Shown here in pieces: positions 34,876-42,612 of a DNA stretch of 52,265 bases. This stretch comes from Methanotrichaceae archaeon (lineage in GTDB: Archaea > Halobacteriota > Methanosarcinia > Methanotrichales > Methanotrichaceae): positions 1 through 52,265 of the forward strand of contig JABLXE010000018.1 in assembly GCA_013178225.1 (NCBI GenBank), read 5' to 3'. The position numbers and the translations under genes were made by a program. Below the pieces are notes generated by a model, which saw nothing but the letters and a program-made list of their open reading frames with translations, ran no database searches and had not been told where the DNA came from. How positions within the stretch are numbered: the first letter of the stretch is position 1; every line of letters starts with the position of its first letter.

Positions 34876-36621
34876 TTAGCCTTCATATCCTAGCTCCTTA
34901 GCCTTATTGAAAGCAACATCGGCTTCAGTGGCTCTCCCAAGAGCTTCGAGAGCAACACCTTTATTATACCATGCACTTGCAAGGTCAGGTGACAACCTAA
35001 GGGCTTCATCACAGGCCTTGATGGCATCTTCATAATTACCTAGGTGATTGAGAGCATCCCCTTTTCCACTCCAGGGCCATGAAAATTTTGGGGATAACCT
35101 GATAGCTTCATCGTAACACTTAATGGCTTCATCATATTTGCCTAAGTATTTCAGAACCCAGCCTTTGCGTTCCCAAAAATCAGCTTTATTGGGATATCGC
35201 CTAATACCCTCATCAAAGACATCGATTGCCTCCTCGTATTCGCCCTGGCCAAAGAGACTAATGCCTTGCTTTCTCACTAAAAGCCAATCATCTAAGCCGT
35301 TATTCATTGGTGCGTCTGTAGATTGGGTTTCCATTACTTTAACTTCAAAAGGATTAAAACCAATATGATTATTATTGCTATTAGAATTCTTTTCATCGTT
35401 CCAATTACCGGCATTGTCAGCAACATGTATGCCGTACCAATACCTGCCTGCATTCAATGGAACATCCGTAAACGAACCAGATATTGGCCCATCTCCACCA
35501 GATACTGCATTTCTATTGATCTCCTGCCAATCACTCTGCCCATCCTTTCGCCACAACTCAACTCTGCTTATACCAGAGCCTCCTGTATCCGAAACGGTAT
35601 ATTCAATCGTGAAGAGCATCCCACAGGTCAAACTTTGAGGTGATACCTGGAAGGCTTGGACCATAGGATGGATGCCATCTAGCATTGGCGTTGTAGTCTT
35701 CGCAGATTCGGGAGTTATCGGTTGGAGGTTAAGATTTAGATTTAGATTTAGATCTTGTTGAGAACCTATTGAAGTTTCCGTTGGCGCAGATACCTGAAAA
35801 TACAACGGACTTGAGATATCACTCCAGGTCCCGGAACAATAATGAGCTTTCATATTCCAGCGATATCTTGTGTCCTCTCGAAGAGGAATAGGCAATTCAA
35901 AAGATTCTCCGGTTATGTAGCCACAAGGAACATCATTGTCACTATTAAATACTAGGTTTCCCGTTCCATATGGATGCCTGCTAATATATAAGGCGTAAGA
36001 GTCAGCATTAGGAATAGCATCCCAAAGAAAAGTAGGCGAAATGGAATTAATGCTTTGGCTCGGTTCGGAAATTGAACCGGGGGATATGAGAACTGGTTTG
36101 TTTACGGGCATAATGCTATAGAAGATAAAATGATCTGTTTCCGATTCTTTCACAGTATACCAGTAGTTGTTGTCCCATGAACTAGGCTTGCTAATGCTTT
36201 TATCATGGTAGTAAACCACAGGATTCCCGGAAGAACCATAATGTTGTTGGAAGCTTCCACTTGCCAACAAATAGCAATGGGTCCATATTTCCTTTTCTTC
36301 ATAACTCATTTTCTCAGGATCGGCAGACTTAGCCCAGTTATTATTGTTTGAATCTCCAATACAAGAAAATGCTCCGCCCTGCGAAACCACCTGATACATG
36401 GTTTTCAAATTGCCGTTGTCGAATCCCAAATTGTTGATACGTCCCACTATAACGGACGCGACAAGTTCACGTTCTTCATCGCTACAAGATGGCCCTGCCT
36501 CTGAGAAAATAACGCGTGCAACAAAGTTGCACTCTGTACTTCCTTGCTGTTCACCATATGAAAGAGCAGGTGCGACCTGTATTATGCCAAGCAAAATTAA
36601 AATTATCCAACTTATCTTCAA
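34876..36621 (-). CDS. Secreted SleB-like hydrolase fused to Ig-like and TPR domains
   Basis: A 581-residue exported protein. The start is a TTG at 36621 with GAGGGA six bases upstream; residues 1-20 form a signal peptide (ISWIILILLGIIQVAPALS). Residues about 30-170 resemble the SleB cell-wall hydrolase domain (NFVARVIFSEAGP, ELVASVIVGRINNLGF, VVSQGGAFSCIGD, WTHCYLLASGS, GNPVVYYHD). Then come a fibronectin-like segment, a low-complexity LNLNLNLNL run coded by AGATTT-type repeats near 35730, an Ig-like domain (ISRVELWRKDGQSDWQEINR, AGRYWYGIHVADNAGNW) and about four TPR repeats to the C terminus. SleB enzymes cleave spore peptidoglycan in bacteria; this archaeon should lack murein, so another envelope target is likely. 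Confidence 0.8.
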   Translation of the reverse strand: MKISWIILILLGIIQVAPALSYGEQQGSTECNFVARVIFSEAGPSCSDEERELVASVIVGRINNLGFDNGNLKTMYQVVSQGGAFSCIGDSNNNNWAKSADPEKMSYEEKEIWTHCYLLASGSFQQHYGSSGNPVVYYHDKSISKPSSWDNNYWYTVKESETDHFIFYSIMPVNKPVLISPGSISEPSQSINSISPTFLWDAIPNADSYALYISRHPYGTGNLVFNSDNDVPCGYITGESFELPIPLREDTRYRWNMKAHYCSGTWSDISSPLYFQVSAPTETSIGSQQDLNLNLNLNLQPITPESAKTTTPMLDGIHPMVQAFQVSPQSLTCGMLFTIEYTVSDTGGSGISRVELWRKDGQSDWQEINRNAVSGGDGPISGSFTDVPLNAGRYWYGIHVADNAGNWNDEKNSNSNNNHIGFNPFEVKVMETQSTDAPMNNGLDDWLLVRKQGISLFGQGEYEEAIDVFDEGIRRYPNKADFWERKGWVLKYLGKYDEAIKCYDEAIRLSPKFSWPWSGKGDALNHLGNYEDAIKACDEALRLSPDLASAWYNKGVALEALGRATEADVAFNKAKELGYEG

Positions 36622-36737
36622 TTGTATCCCTCTTCGCTGAGATTGATAACCAATAACTGTTCTTATAAGTGTTATGATTCGCTACATTAACTAATCAGGC
36701 GATCAGTAAAAAAAGATCAAAAACAGTGCATCTTTGC

Positions 36738-37271
36738 TCATTTTGAGAGGATCATATCGATCAAATCTACATAAGCTGTTCTTTCTTGTGAGACTCTCAC
36801 AATTAGGCGTCGTACGCCACTTACGTCAATATCGACATTTATCGGAAGATCCCCTGGAACCATATCAACATCAAGAAGATCTCTATCGTCGCCAATAAAA
36901 CTAACTTTAACCTTGCCGATATCATTATAGGTATTATCATCCAGACCTAAGAGACCAACCAAACGTGAATACTCTCCATTTAGGTTAAAATAGGCATCGT
37001 ACTCGCCACCAGAGGCGTGATTATCGTATAATTGTATCCCTTTGTTGTACTCTACATTCCCTATTTTCATGGAGGCTTTCGAATCGTATTCCACTTCATA
37101 GAAAGATGCACGATAAGCACCGAGATCCGAAAGATATACTGATTTTTCCTCTGAAATATCTATCGATGCGTTTTTTATAGATGTAGCATTAATTATATTT
37201 TCGTCCTGAGACATTGCCGCTCCTGAGCTGATAATGAGCACCAAGATTAAAGACAAATGCCATCTAATCAT
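36738..37271 (-). CDS. Secreted NPCBM-like carbohydrate-binding domain protein
   Basis: A 177-residue exported protein with a signal peptide (MIRWHLSLILVLIISSGAAMS) and a domain resembling NPCBM/NEW2: YDSKASMKIGNVEYNKGIQLYDNHASG, DAYFNLNGEYSRLVGLLGLDD, VKVSFIGDDRDLL and VSGVRRLIVRVSQE. NPCBM domains bind sugars or polymers and are common in cell-surface proteins. AGGTGG precedes the ATG by six bases. It lies upstream of the SleB-like gene on the same strand with a gap of about 115 bases and may be co-regulated with it, suggesting an envelope function. No enzyme domain is present. Confidence 0.72.
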   Translation of the reverse strand: MIRWHLSLILVLIISSGAAMSQDENIINATSIKNASIDISEEKSVYLSDLGAYRASFYEVEYDSKASMKIGNVEYNKGIQLYDNHASGGEYDAYFNLNGEYSRLVGLLGLDDNTYNDIGKVKVSFIGDDRDLLDVDMVPGDLPINVDIDVSGVRRLIVRVSQERTAYVDLIDMILSK

Positions 37272-37402
37272 CCTTTATCCACCTAACGCTATATTATTGA
37301 AGTGTAGATGGTCATGAAATATATATTCTTTTAGGTAGTCAGTCCATGAGATCGCATTTCATGGCAAATCATGTACACCTTAACCCCATCTTCTCCTCCC
37401 CC

Positions 37403-38359
37403 TTACGCTTCGCCAATAAGCAGCTGATCCACAGTGCACTCTTCCGGTGGTTTATCGATCCGCCTTCTGAGGAACACGGGTGCCCTGAGATGTCCCCTCT
37501 TTGATACTTCCATAGCCTCGACTTCCACCACCAGCTCGGGTTTCAACCATTGCACATCTTTCCGATCAGGAGGATTGAAGAATGGAGTACCTTCTGACAT
37601 CTTGAACTCGAGGGATATCTCTTCCAGCTCCTGCTGCGAGAATCCCGATCCGACCCGTCCCATGTACACCAGTTTCCCCGAGTCATAGGCACCCACCAGC
37701 AAGCTTCCAAAGAAAGGTCCTCTCTGCCCCTGGCCGAGCATGTATCCGCCCACCACCAGATCCAGGGTCAGATGCTTCTTGATCTTGACCCAATCCCGGC
37801 TTCTGACCCCCGGCTGATACGTCGAAGCCAGCCTCTTGGCCATTATGCCCTCCAGGCCTTTCTTAAGGGCGGCTTTGAAGTAAGCCTCTCCTTCGGCCGG
37901 AAGGTAGTCTATTCTTGTGATGAAATCGTTATCCTGAAGCTCATTTTCCAATATAGATTTGCGCTCAATCAGAGGCAGATTCATCAGGCTCTCCGAGCCC
38001 CTATAAAGGATATCGAAGACTATGTAGCTGGCAGGAAGAGCCTTGGAGAGATAATCGATCCGAACGGCCTTTACTTGCTGCTCACGCACTGCCAGAGAGG
38101 AGAAATCCGGTATGCCTTTGGAAAAGACGGCCAGCTCTCCGTCCAGGACGCAGCCTCCCGCGGCCGTCTGCAGGGCACGGGTTATCTCCGGATAACGATG
38201 AGTGATGAGCCTCAGCCTGCGGTTCTGAAGCTCCACGGTGTCATTGGAGATGTGAGCGATGCATCTCGTGCCGTCTATCTTGGGCTCGAATATCCATTCG
38301 TTGCTGGAGAAGACCTTGCCCTGTACGGCCAGCATGGGCTTAATTGGATCCATAATCAT
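37403..38359 (-). CDS. ATP-dependent DNA ligase of the NHEJ (LigD-like) type
   Basis: A 318-residue ligase with nucleotidyltransferase and OB domains. The adenylation motif I is EPKIDGTR with the nucleophile Lys at about residue 27; other motifs are CVLDGELAVF (motif III-like), YIVFDIL, KKGLEGIMAKRLASTYQPGVRSRDWVKIKKH (motifs IV and V) and the OB part beginning VVGGYMLGQGQRGPFFGSLLVG. The layout matches the ligase domain of bacterial LigD without the polymerase and phosphoesterase domains. It overlaps the Ku gene by four bases (ATGA at 38359-38356), which makes a role in non-homologous end joining very likely. Polymerase and phosphoesterase partners are not in this window. Confidence 0.92.
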   Translation of the reverse strand: MIMDPIKPMLAVQGKVFSSNEWIFEPKIDGTRCIAHISNDTVELQNRRLRLITHRYPEITRALQTAAGGCVLDGELAVFSKGIPDFSSLAVREQQVKAVRIDYLSKALPASYIVFDILYRGSESLMNLPLIERKSILENELQDNDFITRIDYLPAEGEAYFKAALKKGLEGIMAKRLASTYQPGVRSRDWVKIKKHLTLDLVVGGYMLGQGQRGPFFGSLLVGAYDSGKLVYMGRVGSGFSQQELEEISLEFKMSEGTPFFNPPDRKDVQWLKPELVVEVEAMEVSKRGHLRAPVFLRRRIDKPPEECTVDQLLIGEA

Positions 38360-39195
38360 TTCAGCGATTCGGCGGTCGCCCTCAGCTCATCCATCAGGTT
38401 CTTGGCCTCAGGTCTGGCAGCCTTCTTCTCCAGCTGAACGACCTCTCCCTTGATCTTGGATTGGACCATTGATTCGATGGTTTCCCGGAAGGAATCCTTG
38501 AACACTGTGATATCGAGGTCTTTGGTGAGCTTCTTCACGATCTCCAGGCCCAGAGATATCTCGTTCTCGGAGGGTTCAGGAAGGTCTTTCAGTATTGCGG
38601 CCTTGCCGGGGTCCAGAACTTCGTCGCTGTATCTCATCAGTGTGGCCACGATGGCCTCCTGATAGTAATGGACCAGGACAATGTGTTCCTTGGACCTCAT
38701 GGTCATCAGCCCTATTGCCGCTTTACCGGTTTTCTCCATGAGCTTTCTCAGTAGGGAATAAGCTCTCTCCGACCTGTCGGGAACCAGGAGCAGCGTGTTT
38801 TCGAAGTAATGGGGATCAGCCTGGAAGAAGTCCACGAACTCCTTCAGATCGATGATATCGCTTGATTCAGGTTTGGCCGCTTCGATCTCTTCGTCGGTGA
38901 AGATCACGTACTTTTTGTGGCCGAGGGCATAGCCGTGGACGATCTCTTTAGTCTGGACCTCCTCTCCTTCCTCGCAATACTTCTTGTAGTGGATGGGAGT
39001 GCCACAGGTCTGGTGGATCATCTTGAAGCTGACTCTTTTGTCCCTGGTAATGGGGATGGCCTTTACCGGGACGTTCACCAGTCCCATGCTCAGGCTGCCC
39101 GACCAGATAGCTTTAGGCAAGATAAGCTCTTCTTCTTGAGGCTCCTCTTTCACTTTCTCTTTCTCGGAGAGCTTCTGTTTCTGGGACTTTTTCAT
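38356..39195 (-). CDS. ku: Ku DNA end-binding protein
   Basis: A 279-residue prokaryotic Ku protein that forms a ring-like homodimer on double-strand breaks. After a charged N-terminal extension (KKSQKQKLSEKEKVKEEPQEEE), the family core reads AIWSGSLSMGLVNVPVKAIPITRDKRVSFKMIHQTCGTPIHYKKYCEEGEEV, GYALGHKKYVIFTDEEIEAAKPESSDIIDLKEFV and PHYFENTLLLVPDRSERAYSLLRKLMEKTGKAAIG. The C-terminal basic tail of some bacterial Ku proteins is short here. It starts the Ku-ligase operon. Ku is rare in archaea (known for example in Methanocella), so this is a notable find and points to transfer or a retained NHEJ system. Confidence 0.95.
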   Translation of the reverse strand: MKKSQKQKLSEKEKVKEEPQEEELILPKAIWSGSLSMGLVNVPVKAIPITRDKRVSFKMIHQTCGTPIHYKKYCEEGEEVQTKEIVHGYALGHKKYVIFTDEEIEAAKPESSDIIDLKEFVDFFQADPHYFENTLLLVPDRSERAYSLLRKLMEKTGKAAIGLMTMRSKEHIVLVHYYQEAIVATLMRYSDEVLDPGKAAILKDLPEPSENEISLGLEIVKKLTKDLDITVFKDSFRETIESMVQSKIKGEVVQLEKKAARPEAKNLMDELRATAESLK

Positions 39196-39353
39196 AATTT
39201 ATAATTGGTAGTCCAAAATACAAAAGATTTATCAGCAGATCCGAGATGAGGTGTCCAGATCCGGGTTTGTATAGGATCCTTTCCAACACCGACTTCACCT
39301 TCGCCCTGCCCTTTACTCGCCCTCATATCCCATGAGCTACCTGATTCTCGACC

Positions 39354-39866
39354 ATGGACTTCGAGCTACTTCCCACCATTACCCTCCGGCCCAGGTCCTT
39401 CAACGCCCTGGTGGCCCCCAGTGATCTGTTCATAGGAGCCCTGAACCGCAGCCTGAACCTGCAGCGCTTCCGGGTGCTGTACGTCACCGGCAACTACTCC
39501 GGCATCCTCACCCGCCTGGACCGCAGGTTCAGCGAGCTGGAGATCCGCCGTGGCTTCACCGCCTTCCAGCTCATGACCATCCTGGAGGAGGCCCGCCACT
39601 CGCTGATCCTGGTGGAGCATGACCCCATGCTGTACGAGGACGCGGTAGAGATGACCGAGTACGTCTCCGGGGCGCTCCAGCAGGCTGCCCAGGAGGCAGC
39701 GGTGCTGCTGTTCGCATCCGGTGTGGACCCCTATTTCGAGGAGCTGGTGCAGAACGCCGATAGGGTATGGTACTTCGACGAGGGGCCGCGAGCCGAGGCC
39801 CGGATTGTGGCCAGGACCCATCCCAGGACGCAGGAGAGCCAGACCACCCTGGAGGCCTTCACATGA
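39354..39866 (+). CDS. Hypothetical protein (170 aa), first gene of a three-gene operon
   Basis: A 170-residue protein beginning MDFELLPTITLRPRSFNALV. A hydrophobic strand followed by acidic residues (SLILVEHDPMLYEDAVEM) looks like a Walker-B-type element, and AVLLFASGVDPYFEELVQNADRVWYFDE resembles the end of a RecA/ATPase-like core, but no Walker A is seen in this gene. It may be a degenerate ATPase-like domain; I do not recognise the family. Its TGA overlaps the start of the next gene (ATGA at 39863), and the third gene follows two bases after the second, so a small operon is likely. Confidence 0.55.
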   Translation: MDFELLPTITLRPRSFNALVAPSDLFIGALNRSLNLQRFRVLYVTGNYSGILTRLDRRFSELEIRRGFTAFQLMTILEEARHSLILVEHDPMLYEDAVEMTEYVSGALQQAAQEAAVLLFASGVDPYFEELVQNADRVWYFDEGPRAEARIVARTHPRTQESQTTLEAFT

Positions 39867-40084
39867 GATGGCTGCTCCGGCGGGAGGGCAGGGCTGCGAC
39901 GGCCGAGCCGCTCAGGTCAATCGATCCCCGGCGGGCTGAGCTGCAGGCGGCCAAGGAGATCCTGGCTGAGATCTTCCGGGTGCGGGCGGTCGAGGTGGAG
40001 GAGATGATCCGCTCTAGGATTGTTGAGGAGAGGGTTCTGCCCGAGGGTGGGATGTGGCCGGAGAGGTTTTGGGTAGGGGAGTAA
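39863..40084 (+). CDS. Small protein (73 aa), paralogue of the gene at 44.4 kb
   Basis: A 73-residue protein starting at the ATG of an ATGA overlap with the preceding gene. The core RRAELQAAKEILAEIFRVRAVEVEEMIRSRI and the end MWPERFWV closely match the 88-aa protein on the other strand at 44429-44695 (LELQTAKEILAEIFQIDLQEVEGMIRERC, LWPERLWV). The repeat in two places and in two different orientations supports a real gene family. Helix-rich, with no membrane segment or catalytic motif. The function is unknown. Confidence 0.6.
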   Translation: MRWLLRREGRAATAEPLRSIDPRRAELQAAKEILAEIFRVRAVEVEEMIRSRIVEERVLPEGGMWPERFWVGE

Positions 40085-40086
40085 CC

Positions 40087-40308
40087 ATGGGAAGGAGCTT
40101 CGAGAGCGTTAGGATGGGCACAAAAGAGGTCTCGGAAAGATGGCTGAAGGCCTCCAGGGCGCTGAAGAAGGAGGATCAGGTTTACGGGCAGATGGTGGCG
40201 GAGATGGCCAAGAAGCATTCCAGCGAGGCCTTCTATGCGCTGGACGATCCGCTGGAGGCCGCGGTGTTCTCGGTGCTGGTGGAGATGATCAAGAAGGGCA
40301 AGATCTAA
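40087..40308 (+). CDS. Small helical protein (73 aa)
   Basis: A 73-residue basic, helix-rich protein (begins MGRSFESVRMGTKEVSERWL, later SSEAFYALDDPLEAAVFSVLVEMIKKGKI). It starts two bases after the stop of the previous gene, so it is the third member of the operon. Positively charged helices and its tiny size would fit a nucleic-acid or protein-binding accessory, but I recognise no family. The ATG at 40087 is used; an in-frame ATG at 40054 lies inside the preceding gene. Confidence 0.55.
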   Translation: MGRSFESVRMGTKEVSERWLKASRALKKEDQVYGQMVAEMAKKHSSEAFYALDDPLEAAVFSVLVEMIKKGKI

Positions 40309-40484
40309 CGTGGACCTGCAATTTGTACATACGAGTTTATACAAGTTGTGGTGATGCCTTAAGACGATGCCTATAGCGTTTGGGCTAACTACTTGTCCAG
40401 ATACACTATGGAATGATTTTTCGACAACTGCCCAGTCCCGATTTTTCGATATCTGTAAACCAGAAAAGAAGCGGTATAATCCAT

Positions 40485-40500
40485 CGCGTAGAATAGGGGC
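40485..40500 (+). repeat. Left 16-bp direct repeat (possible attL)
   Basis: CGCGTAGAATAGGGGC, identical to 42079-42094. It lies 100 bases beyond the 3' end of the recombinase gene, a usual position for an attachment site. No tRNA gene adjoins it. Confidence 0.6.
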
Positions 40501-40600
40501 TAACACATCAAGCTTGTTATTAATAAAAATGACATTTTAAAATAAGATTTCAGGTCCGATCCCCAGCCAGAAAATTTGGCAACTTCGATCTCATATAAGC

Positions 40601-41152
40601 CTATCGCCTGTGTTTTGGGCTAACCTTGAGATAGATGCCCGTGGTAGCCAGAGATGTATGTCCAAGCTGATCCTGGAGATCTCCCACTGGCACGCCACTA
40701 TCAAGGCTCCAGACGGCGAAGCTGTGCCTGAGCAGGTGAGGGTGCACTCGGTGACGGTTCTTGCCTGCTTTATCCTGGCGTTTGACCTCCTGCAGGCCGG
40801 CTCTGGTGGCAATGCCATCGAGAATATTCTGGACCTGTCGAGCGGAGATATGCCCTTCACGATAGCTCGGGAATAGCCAGCCCTTAGAACGCCCTGTTAG
40901 TTGCCTCTGAATGGCCTCGGCAACGCTGGGAAGTAAAACCACTGTGCGAGGCTTATCGAACTTGGCATTAACGGCCTGGATGTGCAGGTAGCCTTTACTG
41001 AAATCTGTATCCTCAGCTTTGATCTGGGTCATTTCACCCACACGGAGGCCAGCTCCGGCCAGCAGAAGGAGGATGCATCGTTCTCTATCATCCTTTGCAG
41101 CCTTTAGCAGAGCGTTGAACTCTTTTGGGGTGAGGAATTTCTCGGGCTCCAT
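40601..41152 (-). CDS. Tyrosine recombinase (integrase), catalytic domain only
   Basis: A 183-residue XerC/D-like recombinase. Catalytic residues are readable: Arg37 in GLRVGEM, a probable beta-hairpin Lys near residue 64-67 (NAKFDKPR), His139 and Arg142 in HPHLLRHSF, His165 in QLGHTSL and the nucleophile Tyr174 in TGIYLK. The protein has only the catalytic domain; the N-terminal SAM-like core-binding domain of typical Xer proteins is absent or reduced to the short EKFLTPKEFNALL segment. Such small integrases occur in archaeal mobile elements. The neighbouring direct repeats suggest that it moved the surrounding 1.6-kb segment. Confidence 0.88.
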   Translation of the reverse strand: MEPEKFLTPKEFNALLKAAKDDRERCILLLLAGAGLRVGEMTQIKAEDTDFSKGYLHIQAVNAKFDKPRTVVLLPSVAEAIQRQLTGRSKGWLFPSYREGHISARQVQNILDGIATRAGLQEVKRQDKAGKNRHRVHPHLLRHSFAVWSLDSGVPVGDLQDQLGHTSLATTGIYLKVSPKHRR

Positions 41153-41181
41153 GTCATCAAGACGACTCCGATCCTACTTCA

Positions 41182-41211
41182 AATTTCTGATTATCATCGT
41201 AATCAGAAATT
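41182..41211. repeat. Perfect 12-bp inverted repeat
   Basis: AATTTCTGATTA (41182-41193) is followed after TCATCG by TAATCAGAAATT (41200-41211). It lies between the recombinase start and the downstream end of the next gene. A second palindrome with the same 11-base arm sits at 41805-41834 and a single arm at 43754-43768. It could be a binding site of the recombinase or of a regulator. Confidence 0.6.
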
Positions 41212-41216
41212 CAATC

Positions 41217-41702
41217 TTAGCTGAAGCCAAATCCTTGCTCGCCTTTACCTTCAGACTTTTTCTCGGCCTTTTCTATTTTTGATTCTGCCTCTAATGATTC
41301 GAGTCTTTCTTCTATTAATTTCTCTGTTGCTAAAACATCTGACATCCCATTCTCTAATTCCACTACCAACACTTCGTTTTCTTCAATAAATTCAACAGAT
41401 TCTGCCTGGAAAAGAGTTTTAAGAAATTTTTGTAAATCGGAAATCAACTCTTTTAGACTCTCTTTAAATGTCTTATAATTTAATATAATTGTGCCCGCAC
41501 TGATAATAATTGAGGTAACCAATGCCATATCAACATAAAGACTTCCTTTATAGAATTTCACAGATTGCACTGTAGTATTTGCACCCAAGACTCGATTAAC
41601 TCTATATTTGAATACGTCTTCAACTATCTGCTTTACGTCTTCAGTTGGCGGTAGCTTTTCTCCATTGATTTTAAACCTGAAAACATGTATAAGTTGATCC
41701 AT
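41217..41702 (-). CDS. Hypothetical membrane-associated protein (161 aa)
   Basis: A 161-residue protein with one predicted membrane segment near residues 55-75 (LYVDMALVTSIIISAGTIILNYKTF), followed by a helical region (FKESLKELISDLQKFLKTLFQ) and a charged, probably coiled-coil C terminus (ATEKLIEERLESLEAESKIEKAEKK) ending in GFGFS. A GAGGT-type site is five to six bases before the ATG. It lies inside the candidate integrative element, upstream of the recombinase on the same strand. No family is recognised; cargo or immunity-type function is possible but unproven. Confidence 0.55.
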   Translation of the reverse strand: MDQLIHVFRFKINGEKLPPTEDVKQIVEDVFKYRVNRVLGANTTVQSVKFYKGSLYVDMALVTSIIISAGTIILNYKTFKESLKELISDLQKFLKTLFQAESVEFIEENEVLVVELENGMSDVLATEKLIEERLESLEAESKIEKAEKKSEGKGEQGFGFS

Positions 41703-41804
41703 CCTTTAACCTCATACTAAATCAGGGACTCCCAATAAATAACTTTCCATATATTTTGCATCAAGTTTGGACCTATTCCGTAATACGGGATATGGAGTCA
41801 GACG

Positions 41805-41834
41805 AATTTCTGATTATGCACCAAATCAGAAATT
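41805..41834. repeat. Perfect 11-bp inverted repeat, same arm as 41182
   Basis: AATTTCTGATT (41805-41815), loop ATGCACCA, AATCAGAAATT (41824-41834). The arm matches the palindrome at 41182 and the single copy at 43754, so three related sites bracket the small membrane gene and the RiPP genes. Confidence 0.6.
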
Positions 41835-42078
41835 GCGATCAATATCGGGAAGTCACTCACCTCTATATAGGCCCGCAGTTAGCAAGGTAGTATATAAGCA
41901 AGCCCACAGAAACAGCATTTGGTGCACCAAGATTTTACAGCCGATTTTGTGAGCCATAGTTGCCTTGGGCATTCTGGAGCAGATATATATCACTAAAAGA
42001 ATGAAAATTGGCATCCCGATCTTCATGAGCTATAAACCATTTCGAATATTATTTCGCAGCTGCAGTCCCGAAATCTGG

Positions 42079-42094
42079 CGCGTAGAATAGGGGC
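42079..42094 (+). repeat. Right 16-bp direct repeat (possible attR)
   Basis: CGCGTAGAATAGGGGC, identical to the repeat at 40485-40500. Together they enclose the tyrosine recombinase and the membrane protein gene. The 40 bases before it also match weakly with the sequence before the left copy. Confidence 0.6.
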
Positions 42095-42329
42095 CTTTGT
42101 AGGGCAGAAAGGTATTTATAATAATATCCATACTCAAAGACGACTCTGGGAATGCAACTGTTGTCTTGCAGGTTGCACGTACTTTTAGATGAATTAGCTA
42201 GTTGACCAATCTATCCTTATAAGTCACCACGTAACAAAGAGAGTATTTTAATAAGTATCTTAAATTCCTATAACTATATACGTTAGAATAAATAAAACAT
42301 ACATTTCTAATAATACAAAGAGGTGAACA

Positions 42330-42563
42330 ATGTTAGCGCTAAGTGAAGACGATATGGTAAAGCTAAGGGATCTTAATGAGACGCTTAACGAACTGCTTGC
42401 ACGTACGAGCGCAGGCACATCCTCAACACAGGGGATTGGTGTCTCCAGGGTAGATCTAAAGGCACGGCAAGCAGGCTGCAGTCAGTGTGAGATGGGCTGC
42501 ACGGGATGCATGGGCTGCTCCAATACTTCAAAGGTTTCTGTCGCTGTCGTTCAGACCGAATAG
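42330..42563 (+). CDS. Cys-rich RiPP precursor peptide
   Basis: A 77-residue peptide directly upstream of a radical SAM peptide maturase. Residues 1-48 look like a leader (MLALSEDDMVKLRDLNETLN, then a Thr/Ser/Gly-rich linker and SRVDLKARQ), and residues 49-68 hold the Cys core GCSQCEMGCTGCMGCSNTSK with cysteines at 50, 53, 57, 60 and 63, partly in a CxxC/GCxGC pattern, followed by a short tail. An AGAGGTG site lies five to seven bases before the ATG. Ribosomally made peptides with multiple Cys beside radical SAM/SPASM enzymes are typically given thioether (sactionine or ranthionine) links. It does not exactly fit the SCIFF or other classes I know, so the product could be new. Confidence 0.8.
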   Translation: MLALSEDDMVKLRDLNETLNELLARTSAGTSSTQGIGVSRVDLKARQAGCSQCEMGCTGCMGCSNTSKVSVAVVQTE

Positions 42564-42612
42564 TTATAACTTGATAGAAAATGTCTAATATTTTTCAGAG
42601 ATCAATGAGACT

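Larger units (their letters stand above)
40485..42094. mobile_element. Candidate mini integrative element with tyrosine recombinase
   Basis: A 1.6-kb segment bounded by the 16-base direct repeat CGCGTAGAATAGGGGC (40485-40500 and 42079-42094). Weaker similarity extends outward: CAGTCCCGA precedes each repeat (40433-40441 and 42063-42071), with different distances. Inside lie a tyrosine recombinase gene and a small membrane protein gene, both on the - strand, in AT-rich sequence. The direct repeats look like attL/attR. The extent is an inference, and the RiPP genes begin 235 bases beyond the right repeat. Confidence 0.55.

Noticed and set aside
34711-34893. 60-codon frame (+) overlapping the 26-aa peptide
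   Set aside because: No start signal; overlaps the end of the SleB-like gene. A frameshift joining it to the 26-aa frame at the T run cannot be excluded.
40430-40500. tRNA gene as integration target
   Set aside because: No cloverleaf or T-arm consensus could be made around the 16-bp repeat.
41767-41952. 61-codon frame (+) across the palindrome at 41805
   Set aside because: Covers the inverted repeat and has no coding character.
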